64,000 nt of DNA from Crossiella sp. CA-258035 (GTDB lineage Bacteria; Actinomycetota; Actinomycetes; Mycobacteriales; Pseudonocardiaceae): positions 4,434,001 through 4,498,000 of the forward strand of contig NZ_CP116413.1 of assembly GCF_030064675.1 (NCBI RefSeq). The letters run 5' to 3'. Below, piece by piece: positions 28,503-37,506 of the stretch (position 1 is the first letter of the stretch; every line of letters begins with the position of its first letter). The notes below the pieces were generated by a model, which made no database searches, was not told the DNA's origin, and saw nothing but the letters and a program-made list of their open reading frames with translations. Both the position numbers and the translations under genes were made by a program.

Positions 28503-28694
28503 CTAGTTCGGGGTGTTCCCGATGGTGGTGCCCGCGATGAGCGCGGCTGCCACGGCGGTGTCGTCACCGGTCTCCGCGACCGGCGTGACCGTCCAGGTCT
28601 TGGGCTCGGCCATGCTCCCTCGCAACCGCTGCTGACGACAGTCCCGGCACCAGCGCCGCGAGGTGCCGTGCCGCTCGCAGTGGGTGGACGTCAT
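28503..28694 (-). CDS. Small Cys-rich hypothetical protein
   Basis: 63 aa. ATG 28694 has an excellent ribosome-binding site (GAGGAG, 6-nt spacing), which argues for real translation. The N-terminal half is basic with C6, H9, C16 and C19 spaced like a small zinc ribbon (CERHG...CRDC). The C-terminal half is acidic, then Ala/Thr-rich, ending TTIGNTPN. No family is recognised. A RiPP precursor was considered, but no maturation enzyme is adjacent. The gene sits at the left edge of the polyketide cluster; a link is unproven. Confidence 0.5.
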   Translation of the reverse strand: MTSTHCERHGTSRRWCRDCRQQRLRGSMAEPKTWTVTPVAETGDDTAVAAALIAGTTIGNTPN

Positions 28695-29147
28695 TGAGTT
28701 CTCCTCGATGTTCCGGCAACCCTTTTCATGTGTGCATCACATTTTCCTCTTGTTCGTCGCAGCACAGAAGACTGCAATCACACCCGCCTGGCCCGTGAGA
28801 AAAATCGAAGCCGGGCTTGGGCAGGGTCGTGGGTGTCGGCGAGCTCCCTGATGGGTGTACCGAGTCGAAGGGCCAGCGGGATCAACGGCTTCACCTCGGC
28901 CGTGCCAGGGCGAGCGCCGGTGCACGAGCCACCGGGTCGCGGCAGGCCACCTGCCGCACCGTCTGGTCCACCACGTCCGGCCGGTGCTGCGGCAGAGCGG
29001 GGAGCCGCGCGGTCACGCCTGCCTCGCCGCCGTCGCGCACCAGGAGCACGATGCCCGGCACGGCGACCCTGGCCAAGACCCGGAGACCACCCACCTTCCA
29101 CACCCGTGCGCTATAGAAAATCGATAGAGCACGCGCATCATGCCGGC
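28695..29147. other. Intergenic region at left boundary of the polyketide cluster
   Basis: 453 bp. The left part (about 28715-28810) is unusually AT-rich for this genome and suits a promoter for the small leftward gene. The middle (28810-29100) contains no convincing gene; minus-strand pieces in two frames look like a decayed coding remnant but match no family I know. The right end carries TAGAAAA (29114) and TAGAGCA (29125) with 11-bp spacing, just before the epimerase gene. CGATAGAGCA (29122-29131) recurs exactly before the glycosyltransferase block. Confidence 0.45.
29114..29131 (+). promoter_or_regulatory. Possible promoter or SARP site for the epimerase gene
   Basis: TAGAAAA and TAGAGCA start 11 bp apart, 17 bp before ATG 29148. 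The 10-mer CGATAGAGCA (29122-29131) is shared exactly with 40114-40123 upstream of the glycosyltransferases, and a near match (GGATAGAGGA) lies at 53231-53240. It could be a -10 element or part of a SARP repeat. Confidence 0.4.
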
Positions 29148-29705
29148 ATGCAGATGGTGCCTTTCACTGTGCGAAGCTGTGCGATCCCCGGCCTGACCGT
29201 GCTGCAGACGCGGCAGGCCGCCGACGAACGCGGAACGGTTCGAGAGTTCTTCCGCGCCTCCGCCATGACCGATGCCGGCCTGCACGCGGGGCCTTGGCAG
29301 CAAATCAACGTCACGCGCACGTCCCCGGGCGCGCTGCGCGGCTTGCACGGCGAAGCGATGACCAAGCTGATCGGCGTCGTGTCGGGTGCGGCGTTGGGCG
29401 CGTACGTCGACCTGCGGGTGGACTCGCCGGTGCGCGGCCGCGTCGTGACGGTGTCGCTGACGCCCGGGGTGCAGGTGCTGGTGCCGCCCGGCGTGTGCAA
29501 CGGCTACCAGGCGGTCGGGCCGGAGCCGATCGAGTACCTGTACGCCTTCGACCGGGAATGGGTGCCGGGCATCGGCGGTGTCGCGGTGCACGCGCTGGAT
29601 CCGGCGCTGGGGATCGAGTGGCCGGTCCTGATCGACCCTGCCGACAGGTCGAAGCTGTCCGCGAAGGACGCCGGGCTGCCGCTGCTGGCGGACGCGTTGG
29701 GCTGA
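29148..29705 (+). CDS. dTDP-4-dehydro-6-deoxysugar 3,5- (or 5-) epimerase
   Basis: 185 aa cupin of the RmlC family. Catalytic His region ALRGLHGEAMTKL (about residues 63-75), AYVDLRVDSP (beta strand with the acid pair) and PPGVCNGYQAVG. GLHGE rather than the GLHYQ of true RmlC is typical of antibiotic-pathway epimerases. It acts on a dTDP-4-keto-6-deoxysugar to convert D to L configuration or to invert C5 or C3. ATG 29148 or ATG 29154 may start it; no strong ribosome-binding site. It is the first clear gene of the polyketide cluster. Confidence 0.88.
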   Translation: MQMVPFTVRSCAIPGLTVLQTRQAADERGTVREFFRASAMTDAGLHAGPWQQINVTRTSPGALRGLHGEAMTKLIGVVSGAALGAYVDLRVDSPVRGRVVTVSLTPGVQVLVPPGVCNGYQAVGPEPIEYLYAFDREWVPGIGGVAVHALDPALGIEWPVLIDPADRSKLSAKDAGLPLLADALG

Positions 29706-29737
29706 CCCCGCGGGCCCGGCGACGCCGCCAGATGGAT

Positions 29738-29766
29738 TCGAGTTGCGGTGAAGTGCGGCTCGAGCG
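29738..29766 (+). promoter_or_regulatory. Predicted SARP-binding heptamers upstream of pccB
   Basis: TCGAGTT (29738), TGAAGTG (29749) and TCGAGCG (29760) start every 11 bp. SARP activators such as ActII-ORF4 and DnrI bind direct TCGAG-type heptamers with this period. The last repeat ends 46 bp before ATG 29813. Confidence 0.5.
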
Positions 29767-29812
29767 TCATCGGCCACCCTTCGGCGGTGCCGGTCGGCAG
29801 TCGGGAGAACAG

Positions 29813-31414
29813 ATGAGCGTCATCGAGAACGGAAGACTGACCGTCCCGCGCGCCGGAGCGCCGAAGCAGATGCGGGACCGGGTGGCGGACCTGGCGCGCC
29901 TGCGGGAGCGGCTGCGCGAGGGCCCCGGACCGGCCGCGACCCAGGCGCAGCGGTCGCGAGGCAAGCTGACCGTCCGGGACCGGCTGGCGCTGCTCTTCGA
30001 CGACGGAACGTTCACCGAGGTCGAGCCGTGGCGGCGGCATCGCGCCACCGGCTTCGGGCTGGAGGACCGGCGCCCGCCCACCGACGGCGTGGTCACCGGG
30101 TGGGGCGAAGTCTACGGGCGGACGGTCTTCGCCTACGCGCACGACTTCCGGATCTTCGGTGGCGCGCTCGGCGAGGCGCACGCCCAGAAGATCCACAAGG
30201 TGATGGACCTGGCGGAGAGCGTGGGCGCGCCGATCGTCGGCCTCTGCGACGGTGCGGGCGCCCGGATCCAGGAGGGCGTGACCGCGCTGGCCGGGTACGG
30301 CGGCCTCTTCCAGCGCAACGTGCGCTGCTCCGGAGTGCTACCGCAGATCAGCGTGATGGTAGGCCCGTGCGCCGGAGGTGCGGCCTACTCGCCGGCGCTC
30401 ACTGATTTCGTCTTCATGGTCCGCGACATCTCCCAGATGTTCCTCACCGGCCCGGACGTGGTGCACGCGGTCACCGGCGAGGTGATCACCCATGACGCGC
30501 TCGGTGGCGCCGATGTGCACGGCGAGTTGTCCGGGGTGGCGGCGTTCGTCCACGACTCCGAGGCGGACTGCCTGGCCGACGTCCGCTACCTGCTGTCGCT
30601 GCTGCCGGCGAACAACCGGGAGCTTCCGCCAGACGGCCCGGCGGACGACCCGCCGCAGCGGCGTACCGAGCGCCTGCTCGACCTGGTGCCGGCAGAACCC
30701 CGCCAGTCGTACGACATGTACCAGGTGTTGACGGAGATCGTTGACCACGGCGAGTTCCTCGAAATCCACGAGCGGTGGGCGCGCAACATCATCTGTGCGC
30801 TGGCGCGCCTCGGTGGGCAGGTCGTCGGCATCGTCGCCAACCAGCCGAGCCACCTGGCGGGCGCGCTCGACATCCACGCGTCGGAGAAGGCCGCACGGTT
30901 CGTGCAGACCTGTGACGCCTTCAACATCCCCTTGGTGACGCTGGTGGACGTGCCCGGCTTCCTGCCCGGCGTCGACCAGGAGCACGGCGGGATCGTCCGG
31001 CACGGCGCCAAGCTGCTGTACGCGTACTGCAACGCGAGCGTGCCCCGGGTCCAGCTGGTCCTGCGCAAGGCCTACGGCGGGGCCTACATCGTCATGGACT
31101 CCCAGGCGATCGGCTCGGACATATCGCTGGCCTGGCCGACCTGCGAGATAGCGGTCATGGGGGCCGACGCGGCAGCCAGTGTGATCTTCCGCCGGGAGAT
31201 CGCGTCGGCCGCGGATCCCGAGAAGGTCCGCGGACAGCGCATCGCCGAGTACCAGGAGGCGCTCATGCACCCCTTCTACGCCGCGGAGTGTGGGCTGGTT
31301 GACGACATCATCGATCCGGCGGACACCCGCGCGGCCCTGATCAGCGCGCTGACCATGCTGCGCACCAAGCACCGCGGCGTTCCCGCGCGCAAGCACGGGA
31401 ACCAGCCGCAGTGA
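29813..31414 (+). CDS. Acyl-CoA carboxylase beta subunit (carboxyltransferase)
   Basis: 533 aa, the usual length for PccB/AccD-type biotin-dependent carboxyltransferases. Two crotonase-like halves: N half with GFGLEDRRPPTDGVVTGWGEV and the acyl-CoA oxyanion region GPCAGGAAYSPALTDF; C half with HGAKLLYAYCNASVPRV and YGGAYIVMDS. ATG 29813 after GGGAG. It transfers CO2 from carboxybiotin to acetyl- or propionyl-CoA to make malonyl- or methylmalonyl-CoA; in the cluster it probably boosts extender supply. The biotinylated alpha subunit is not in the window. Confidence 0.93.
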   Translation: MSVIENGRLTVPRAGAPKQMRDRVADLARLRERLREGPGPAATQAQRSRGKLTVRDRLALLFDDGTFTEVEPWRRHRATGFGLEDRRPPTDGVVTGWGEVYGRTVFAYAHDFRIFGGALGEAHAQKIHKVMDLAESVGAPIVGLCDGAGARIQEGVTALAGYGGLFQRNVRCSGVLPQISVMVGPCAGGAAYSPALTDFVFMVRDISQMFLTGPDVVHAVTGEVITHDALGGADVHGELSGVAAFVHDSEADCLADVRYLLSLLPANNRELPPDGPADDPPQRRTERLLDLVPAEPRQSYDMYQVLTEIVDHGEFLEIHERWARNIICALARLGGQVVGIVANQPSHLAGALDIHASEKAARFVQTCDAFNIPLVTLVDVPGFLPGVDQEHGGIVRHGAKLLYAYCNASVPRVQLVLRKAYGGAYIVMDSQAIGSDISLAWPTCEIAVMGADAAASVIFRREIASAADPEKVRGQRIAEYQEALMHPFYAAECGLVDDIIDPADTRAALISALTMLRTKHRGVPARKHGNQPQ

Positions 31415-31429
31415 CATCCGTTCCCGGGT

Positions 31430-31491
31430 TCGAGATCGCTCGCGGCACGCCTGGCGCCGATGAGACCGCCGTGTCGAGCGAGGCTCCAGCG
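31430..31491 (+). promoter_or_regulatory. Predicted SARP-binding heptamers upstream of the sugar methyltransferase gene
   Basis: TCGAGAT (31430), TCGAGCG (31474) and TCCAGCG (31485): spacings 44 and 11 bp, all multiples of 11. The AKR/dehydratase divergent region at 53169/53213/53224 has the same geometry. They lie between pccB and ATG 31536. Confidence 0.5.
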
Positions 31492-31535
31492 AGGCCACCG
31501 ACCCTCCACGCACCCGCACACGAAGGGAAACGACG

Positions 31536-32456
31536 ATGACCCACACCTTCCAGGCCAGCCGGATGTGGCAGCGCATCAACGAGTTCTGGGTGACGGAGGA
31601 CGCGGCGGTCGACCTGACCGACTTCAAGTCGGACCGCCGGAACTTCAACCTCGCGCTCTGGGATCCGGCCGCCAACGGTGTCAGGTACTTCAAGGCGATG
31701 CTGTACCACCTGGCATCGGAGCTGACCCCGGCCCAGTGGGCCCGGATCGAGCCGATCCGCAACCGGGAGGTGGGAAACCCGATCACGGTACGCATCGACG
31801 GCCGCCCGGTGTGCCTCGACTACCTGCAGGCCGCGCTCGAGCTCGAGTTCATCGAGCCGCACGTCGACCTGCGGAACGCGGACGTGCTCGAAGTGGGGGC
31901 CGGTTACGGGCGTACCTGCCACGCGATTCTCTCCAACCACGACGTGTCGAGTTACTGCATCGTGGACCTGGGCAACACGCTCCGGCTGAGCCGCCGGTAC
32001 TTGCGCGAGGTGCTGGACGACGCCCAGTTCGCCAAGGTCCGGTTCGTGGACGTGGACACCGAGGACCCGGCGAGCACGCTCGCGCCGATGCGGTTCGACC
32101 TGTGCGTCAACATCCACTCCTTCACCGAGATGATGCCGGAGACCGTGCGCGCCTACCTGGACCTGATCGCCGGCACCTGCGCCGCGTTCTACGTGAAGAA
32201 CCCGGTCGGCAAGTTCTTCGACAAGCGCCTCGACGGTCACTGGAAGGGCGACGAGGCTGTCCGGTACGCCCTCGAGGTGGGGCCGCTCCGCGAGGTCGTG
32301 GACATCTACGACAACCGAGCCGTGGCGTCCCGGGCGCCCGGCTACGTCGACACCTACCGGCCGGCCGGCGACTGGACCTGCCTGGCCGACGCGCGGGCCG
32401 AGCCGTGGAGCTACTTCTGGCAGGCCGTCTACCGCAAGGGCGACACCGCGCCGTGA
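31536..32456 (+). CDS. Putative NDP-sugar O-methyltransferase
   Basis: 306 aa SAM-dependent methyltransferase of the putative sugar O-methyltransferase family. Motif I VLEVGAGYGRTCHAIL (about residues 112-127); YCIVDLGNTLRLSRRYL and DLCVNIHSFTEMM are typical of the family. The N-terminal segment (1-100) has the SDRRNFNLALWD start and a DYLQAALELEFIE lid. Ribosome-binding site GAAGGG. Its stop overlaps the ATG of the 4-ketoreductase gene (ATGA), so it acts with deoxysugar formation. It likely methylates a hydroxyl of a 2,6-dideoxysugar; position unknown. Confidence 0.75.
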   Translation: MTHTFQASRMWQRINEFWVTEDAAVDLTDFKSDRRNFNLALWDPAANGVRYFKAMLYHLASELTPAQWARIEPIRNREVGNPITVRIDGRPVCLDYLQAALELEFIEPHVDLRNADVLEVGAGYGRTCHAILSNHDVSSYCIVDLGNTLRLSRRYLREVLDDAQFAKVRFVDVDTEDPASTLAPMRFDLCVNIHSFTEMMPETVRAYLDLIAGTCAAFYVKNPVGKFFDKRLDGHWKGDEAVRYALEVGPLREVVDIYDNRAVASRAPGYVDTYRPAGDWTCLADARAEPWSYFWQAVYRKGDTAP

Positions 32457-33436
32457 TGCCGGAGCGGGAACTGCGAGGGCGCACGGCCGTGGTGCTCGGC
32501 GGGTCCGGGTTCGTCGGCCGGCACGTCTGCGCGGCAATGAGCGCGGCGGGCGCGCGGGTGGTGCGCGTTGTCAGGTCGGCTCGGCCCAGCCTCGACGACG
32601 ACTCCAGCACGGCCCGTCTCGACCTGGCGCTCGACGGGCCACGCGCGCTGACCGGGCTGCTCGATGAGCAGGACGCGGAGATCCTGGTGAACGCGGCCGG
32701 AATCGTGTGGGGCGGCTCCGAGGAGCAGCTGACCGCGGCCAACGCGGGCGTGGTCGCGCTGATGGCCGAGGCCGCGCGGGGCGCGGCGCGGCGGCCGCGG
32801 CTCGTTCAGCTCGGCACCGCCTACGAGTACGGGCCCGCCCCGTACGGCACGTCGACCCGGGAGGACCATCCGCCCGCGCCCACCAGTCCCTACGGCCGTT
32901 CGAAGCTGCTGGGCACCCGCACGGTGCTGCGCGCCGCCGCGGAGCACGGTCTGGAGGCGGTGGTGCTGCGGCTGTCCGTGGCATGCGGCCCCGGCGCCTC
33001 ACGGGCCGGCCTCAGCGGGATCGTCGCCGACCACCTCGCCGCGGGACGGCCGGAGGTTCGGCTGGCGCCGCTGCGGGCCTACCGCGATGTGGTGGACGTC
33101 CGGGACGCCGCGCGGGCGGTGGTCGCCGCGGCGCGGGCGCCCTCCAGCGCCGTGGCCGGTGCGACGATCAACGTCGGCGCCGGACGTGCCGTGCAGGTGC
33201 GCGAGCTGGTCGATCTCATGATCGCTCTCAGTGGCCGTTCGCTGCGCGTGGTGGAGGAGGCAGGCAGGCCGCGGGCGCGGGCGGACGCGCCCTGGCAGCG
33301 GCTGGACATCACCGCGGCCCGGCGGCTCCTCGGCTGGTCGCCGCGCCGGAGCCTGGAGGAGTCGCTCCGCGACCTGCTGGCATCCGTCGGCGTGCATGCC
33401 TTGAACGGGACGGCATCGGCGATCCATCGAGAGTAG
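32456..33436 (+). CDS. NDP-4-keto-6-deoxyhexose 4-ketoreductase (extended SDR)
   Basis: 326 aa. NAD(P)-binding GGSGFVGRHVC at residues 14-24, catalytic Tyr/Lys in SPYGRSKLLG, and GTAYEYGP providing the active-site Thr. Family: dTDP-4-dehydro-6-deoxyhexose 4-reductases (UrdR/OleU/MtmC-like). It reduces the C4 ketone in the last step of a neutral deoxysugar. Translationally coupled to the sugar methyltransferase gene. The TAG stop overlaps TAGAGCG upstream of KS-alpha. Confidence 0.85.
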   Translation: MPERELRGRTAVVLGGSGFVGRHVCAAMSAAGARVVRVVRSARPSLDDDSSTARLDLALDGPRALTGLLDEQDAEILVNAAGIVWGGSEEQLTAANAGVVALMAEAARGAARRPRLVQLGTAYEYGPAPYGTSTREDHPPAPTSPYGRSKLLGTRTVLRAAAEHGLEAVVLRLSVACGPGASRAGLSGIVADHLAAGRPEVRLAPLRAYRDVVDVRDAARAVVAAARAPSSAVAGATINVGAGRAVQVRELVDLMIALSGRSLRVVEEAGRPRARADAPWQRLDITAARRLLGWSPRRSLEESLRDLLASVGVHALNGTASAIHRE

Positions 33437-33440
33437 AGCG
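33416..33440 (+). promoter_or_regulatory. Possible SARP heptamers ahead of the KS-alpha operon
   Basis: TCGGCGA (33416) and TCGAGAG (33427) start 11 bp apart, then TAGAGCG (33434). They overlap the end of the ketoreductase gene and lie about 90-110 bp before ATG 33530. Weaker than the other sites. Confidence 0.3.
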
Positions 33441-33529
33441 GATCACGAGAGGCCCAATGCACCGTGAGTGCGAGGCGTTTCCCCGCTTCGGTGGTGGACA
33501 TGGCGGCAGGCCCACACAGAGGGATCTCT

Positions 33530-34798
33530 ATGACAAGACGGGCGGTAGTGACCGCAATCGGCATCGTGGCCCCTGGCGCGACCGGCACCAAACGCTTCTG
33601 GGATCTCATCTCCGGAGGACGGACCGCGACCCGGACGATCAGCTTCTTCGACCCGTCGCCCTTCCGATCGCAGATCGCCGCGGAGTGCGACTTCGATCCC
33701 GCGCGCGAAGGCCTCTCCCCGCAGCAGATCCTCCGCATGGACCGCGCCGCGCAACTCGCCGTGGTGAGCGCGCGGGAGTGCCTGGCGGACAGCGGGCTGG
33801 TCATCGGGGACCTCGACCCCGCCCGCATCGGGGTGTCCATCGGCAGCGCGGTCGGCTGCACCATGGGCCTTGAGGAGGAGTACGTCGTGGTCAGTGACGG
33901 CGGCCGCAGGTGGCTGGTGGACGAGGACTACGCGGTCCGGCACCTCTACAACTACTTCGTGCCGAGCTCCATCGCGGCCGAGGTGGCCTGGGAGGCCGGC
34001 GCGGAGGGCCCGGCCGCGCTGATCTCGACCGGCTGCACCTCGGGCCTGGACGCGGTCGGGCACGCGGCCACGCTGATCCGGGAGGGCGCGGCTGACGTGA
34101 TGCTGACCGGCGCCACGGACGCGCCCATCTCGCCCATCACGGTCGCGTGCTTCGACGCGATCAAGGCGACCTCCCCGCGCAACGACGATCCCTCGCACGC
34201 GTCCCGGCCGTTCGACCGGACGCGCAACGGGTTCGTCCTGGGCGAGGGGGCGGCTGTCTTCGTGGTGGAGGAGCTGGATCATGCGATCCGGCGCGGTGCG
34301 CACATCTACGCGGAGATCGCCGGGTTCGCCTCGCGGTCCAACGCCTTCCACATGACCGGGCTGCGACCCGACGGCCGGGAGATGTCGGTGGCCATCGACG
34401 CGGCGCTGGCGCAGGCCGGCCGGACGCCCGCGCAGGTTGACTACATCAACGCGCACGGCTCGGGCACGAAGCAGAACGACCGGCACGAGACGGCGGCGTT
34501 CAAGCGCAGTTTCGGCGAGCAGGCCTACCGGGTGCCGATCAGCGGGATCAAGTCGATGATCGGGCACTCGCTGGGCGCCATCGGCTCCCTTGAGATCGCC
34601 GCCTGCGCGCTGGCCATCAAGCACAACGTGGTGCCGCCCACCGCCAACCTGCACCACCCGGATCCGGAGTGCGATCTGGACTACGTGCCGCTCGTCGCGC
34701 GGGAGCAGCGAACGGACACGGTGCTGACCGTCGGCAGCGGCTTCGGGGGTTTCCAGAGCGCGATGGTGCTCACCGACGTCGCGGAGGCGGTCCTGTGA
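33530..34798 (+). CDS. Type II PKS ketosynthase alpha (KS-alpha)
   Basis: 422 aa from ATG 33530, chosen for GAGGGA 6 nt upstream and for the family start [15 protein letters not shown]; an in-frame ATG at 33464 would add 22 residues. Thiolase-fold condensing enzyme. Active-site C169 in [11 protein letters not shown]; His residues in [11 protein letters not shown] and [13 protein letters not shown] complete the Cys-His-His triad. It builds the poly-beta-ketone chain on the ACP as a heterodimer with the CLF. Its stop overlaps the CLF start (GTGA). First of the minimal PKS trio. Confidence 0.97.
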   Translation: MTRRAVVTAIGIVAPGATGTKRFWDLISGGRTATRTISFFDPSPFRSQIAAECDFDPAREGLSPQQILRMDRAAQLAVVSARECLADSGLVIGDLDPARIGVSIGSAVGCTMGLEEEYVVVSDGGRRWLVDEDYAVRHLYNYFVPSSIAAEVAWEAGAEGPAALISTGCTSGLDAVGHAATLIREGAADVMLTGATDAPISPITVACFDAIKATSPRNDDPSHASRPFDRTRNGFVLGEGAAVFVVEELDHAIRRGAHIYAEIAGFASRSNAFHMTGLRPDGREMSVAIDAALAQAGRTPAQVDYINAHGSGTKQNDRHETAAFKRSFGEQAYRVPISGIKSMIGHSLGAIGSLEIAACALAIKHNVVPPTANLHHPDPECDLDYVPLVAREQRTDTVLTVGSGFGGFQSAMVLTDVAEAVL

Positions 34799-36036
34799 CC
34801 GAGGCGCCGGTGGTCACCGGGATCGGGGTCGTCGCGCCGACCGGTATGGACGCTGCCACGCACTGGGGGAGCACCGTGCGCGGGGAGAGCGCGCTGCGCC
34901 GGATCAGCAGGTTCGATCCGGCGCCGTACTCGAGCCGGATAGCCGGGGAGATCAGCGATTTCCGCGCCCAGGACCACCTGCCGAGTCGCCTGCTCCCGCA
35001 GTCTGACCACATGACGCGGCTCGCGCTGGTAGCCGCGGACCGGGCGTTCGAGGACGCCGGGGTCGACCTGCGGTCGATGCCTGAGTACGGCGTCGGCGTC
35101 GTCACCGCGAGCACTGCCGGGGGATTCGAGTTCGGCCAGCGGGAGCTGGAGAAGCTGTGGAGTCTCGGGCCGCAGCACGTGAGCGCGTACCAGTCGTTCG
35201 CGTGGTTCTACGCGGTGAACACCGGGCAGATCTCGATCCGGCACGGCACCCGAGGGCCCGGCGGCGTGCTGGTGACCGACCATGCCGGCGGGCTGGACGT
35301 TGTTGCCCAGGCCCGCCGGAACCTCCGGCAGGGCGCCTCGATGATGATCGCCGGCGGCGTGGACGGCTCGCCCTGCCCGTGGGGGTGGGTCGCCCAGCAA
35401 GCAGGAGGGCGGCTCAGCACCTCGGCCGAGCCGGCGGCCGCGTACCTGCCGTTCGACGCCGCCGCGAACGGCCAGGTGCCCGGTGAGGGCGGCGCCCTGC
35501 TGGTGCTGGAGTCGGCCGAGGCGGCGCGGGCCCGCGGCGTCAGCCGCTGGTATGGGCGGATCCTCGGCTACGCGGCGACCTTCGACCCGGCACCGGGCTC
35601 GGACCGCCCGCCGACGCTGCGCCGCGCCGTGGAGCTGGCGCTGGCGGACGCGTCCGTGACGCCGGACCAGGTCGACGTGGTCTTCGCCGACGCGGCCGGC
35701 GTCCCGGAGCTGGACCGGATCGAGGCCCGGGCGATCCGGGACGTCTTCGGCCCGCACGGCGTCCCGGTGACCGCGCCGAAGACGATGACTGGCCGGCTCG
35801 GGGCGGGCGGTGCCGCGCTCGACCTGGCCACCGCGCTCCTCGCGATGAACGAAAACGTGATCCCCCCGACCGCGAACGTGTCAAGTCCGGTGCCCGGCTA
35901 CGAGCTGGACCTCGTGCTCCTGCCGCGGCCGGCGCCGCTGTCCATCGCGCTGGTGCTCGCCCGTGGCCACGGGGGGTTCAACGCCGCGATGGTCTGTCAG
36001 AACGAGCCGACGACAAGGAAGGTGGCGGTGAGATGA
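34795..36036 (+). CDS. Type II PKS chain-length factor (KS-beta)
   Basis: 413 aa from GTG 34795. KS-beta fold without the active-site Cys: the region reads VTDHAGGLD, placing H163 where most CLFs have Gln (typically QAGGLD). Other CLF hallmarks are normal: [24 protein letters not shown] and [17 protein letters not shown]. It pairs with KS-alpha to set chain length and, in the Gln type, helps decarboxylate malonyl-ACP for priming. The Gln-to-His change and the nearby acyl-CoA ligase point to a non-acetate starter; that is inference. The stop overlaps the ACP start. Confidence 0.95.
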   Translation: MTEAPVVTGIGVVAPTGMDAATHWGSTVRGESALRRISRFDPAPYSSRIAGEISDFRAQDHLPSRLLPQSDHMTRLALVAADRAFEDAGVDLRSMPEYGVGVVTASTAGGFEFGQRELEKLWSLGPQHVSAYQSFAWFYAVNTGQISIRHGTRGPGGVLVTDHAGGLDVVAQARRNLRQGASMMIAGGVDGSPCPWGWVAQQAGGRLSTSAEPAAAYLPFDAAANGQVPGEGGALLVLESAEAARARGVSRWYGRILGYAATFDPAPGSDRPPTLRRAVELALADASVTPDQVDVVFADAAGVPELDRIEARAIRDVFGPHGVPVTAPKTMTGRLGAGGAALDLATALLAMNENVIPPTANVSSPVPGYELDLVLLPRPAPLSIALVLARGHGGFNAAMVCQNEPTTRKVAVR

Positions 36037-36299
36037 GCGAGCTGACGCTTCGACGGCTCATGGAGGTCATGCGCGACTGCGCGGGTGACGGCGAGGGTGT
36101 GGACCTCGACGGGGACATCCAGGACCGCAGCTTCGACGACCTCGGCTACGACTCCCTCGCGCGGCTGGAGACCGCGGCCAAGCTGGAACGCGACCTCGGC
36201 ATCCGCCTGCCGGACGAGGAGGTCACCGAGGCCATGACGCCAAGGGACTTCCTCGCACTCGTCAACGAGAGCCGCTCGTCGACCGGCACCGGTGGATGA
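36033..36299 (+). CDS. Acyl carrier protein of the type II PKS
   Basis: 88 aa. Phosphopantetheine attachment at S41 in LGYDSLARLE; helix II ends ERDLGIRLPDEE. ATG 36033 overlaps the CLF stop (ATGA), completing the KS-CLF-ACP minimal PKS. Carries malonyl and the growing poly-beta-ketone. Confidence 0.96.
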   Translation: MSELTLRRLMEVMRDCAGDGEGVDLDGDIQDRSFDDLGYDSLARLETAAKLERDLGIRLPDEEVTEAMTPRDFLALVNESRSSTGTGG

Positions 36300-37452
36300 C
36301 ATGACTCCGACGGAACTCCACGTCCCCTTCAACCGGGCCGGCATGCTGGGTCGAGAGATGGCCTACGTCACCGAGGCGATGAGCACGGGCGTCATGGACG
36401 GCGACGGCCAGTTCACCAGACAGGCCGGTGAGCTGCTCGCCGGTCTGACGAAGGCCCAGCACGTCTTGCTGACGACGTCGTGCACGCACGCGCTGGAGCT
36501 GGCGGCGCTGTTGCTCGACCTGAACCCGGGCGATGAAGTGATCATGCCGTCGTTCACGTTCCCGTCGACGGCGAACGCCTTCGCGCTGCGGGGAGCGGTT
36601 CCGGTCTTCGTCGACTGCCGCGCGGACACGCTCAACATCGACGAGCGGCTCATCGAGGCGGCGGTCACGGAACGGACGAGGGCCATCGTGGTCGTGCACT
36701 ACGCCGGGGTGGGCTGCGCGATGGAGGAGATCCAACGCATTGCCGACCGGCACGGGATCAGCGTGATCGAGGACAACGCGCACGGGCTGGCCGGTGCCTA
36801 CCGGGGCCGGCCGCTGGGCTCGTTCGGCGCGCTGGCCGCGCAGAGCTTCCACTCGACCAAGAACGTCCACTGCGGCGAGGGCGGCGCCCTGCTGATCAAC
36901 AATCCCGATCTGGTCGAGCGGGCCGAGATGATCCGTGACAAGGGGACCAACCGCAACGAGTACTTCCGCCGGAAGGTGGACAAGTACCGGTGGGTGAGCC
37001 TCGGCTCGAGCTACCTGCTCTCCGATCTGCTCGCCGCTTTCCTCAGCGCGCAACTGGAAGCGCTGCCGACGATCCAGGCGCGCCGGCACGCCGTGTGGAA
37101 CGCCTACCACGAGGGACTCGCCGTCTGGGCCGGGGACAACGGCGTGGTGCGGCCCACGGTGCCGGCGGACTGCCTGCACTCGGGGCACATCTACTACCTG
37201 CTGTTGCCCGACCAGACGGTGCGCAAGGCGTTCCTCGAGCACCTCGCGCGCCAGGGGATCAAGGCGACGTTCCACTACCAGCCGCTGCACCAGGCGCCGG
37301 CCGGCGAGCGTTTCGGGCGGTGCGCTCCCGAGGGCTGTCCCATCTCCACCCGGGTCGCCGACCAGCTGGTACGCCTGCCGCTGTACTCCAACATGACCGA
37401 CGCCGAGGCCGCGCGCGTGGTGGCGGCCATCACCGATTTCGTGGTCAGCTGA
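36292..37452 (+). CDS. WecE/RffA-type NDP-4-keto-6-deoxyhexose 4-aminotransferase
   Basis: 386 aa from GTG 36292 (8-bp overlap with ACP) or 383 aa from ATG 36301. DegT/DnrJ/EryC1 PLP enzyme closely resembling E. coli WecE along its length: PGDEVIMPSFTFPSTANAF, IVVVHYAGVGC, IRDKGTNRNEYFR, WVSLGSSYLLSDL. PLP lysine K187 in HSTKNVHCGEGG (ATG 36301 numbering). WecE aminates C4 of dTDP-4-keto-6-deoxyglucose. It therefore points to a 4-amino-4,6-dideoxysugar, completed by the N,N-dimethyltransferase at 57.7-58.4 kb. A strong terminator follows. Confidence 0.92.
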   Translation: MDDMTPTELHVPFNRAGMLGREMAYVTEAMSTGVMDGDGQFTRQAGELLAGLTKAQHVLLTTSCTHALELAALLLDLNPGDEVIMPSFTFPSTANAFALRGAVPVFVDCRADTLNIDERLIEAAVTERTRAIVVVHYAGVGCAMEEIQRIADRHGISVIEDNAHGLAGAYRGRPLGSFGALAAQSFHSTKNVHCGEGGALLINNPDLVERAEMIRDKGTNRNEYFRRKVDKYRWVSLGSSYLLSDLLAAFLSAQLEALPTIQARRHAVWNAYHEGLAVWAGDNGVVRPTVPADCLHSGHIYYLLLPDQTVRKAFLEHLARQGIKATFHYQPLHQAPAGERFGRCAPEGCPISTRVADQLVRLPLYSNMTDAEAARVVAAITDFVVS

Positions 37453-37458
37453 CCAGCA

Positions 37459-37505
37459 CAGAAGAGGGCGGGGAGCAGACGACGTCCGCTCCCCGCCCTC
37501 TTCTG
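37459..37505. terminator. Bidirectional hairpin terminator
   Basis: Perfect 18-bp stem CAGAAGAGGGCGGGGAGC / GCTCCCCGCCCTCTTCTG with an 11-nt loop, between the convergent aminotransferase and flavin hydroxylase genes. It separates the plus-strand minimal-PKS operon from the leftward tailoring pair. Confidence 0.85.
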
Positions 37506-37506
37506 G

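Noticed and set aside
28778-29103. Possible frameshifted coding remnant on the minus strand in two frames
   Set aside because: Segments such as LGTPIRELADTHDPAQARLRF look protein-like, but I cannot name a family or show a frameshift; described only as intergenic.
33464-33529. Upstream ATG start for KS-alpha
   Set aside because: No ribosome-binding site and a non-homologous N-terminus; ATG 33530 has GAGGGA and the family start.
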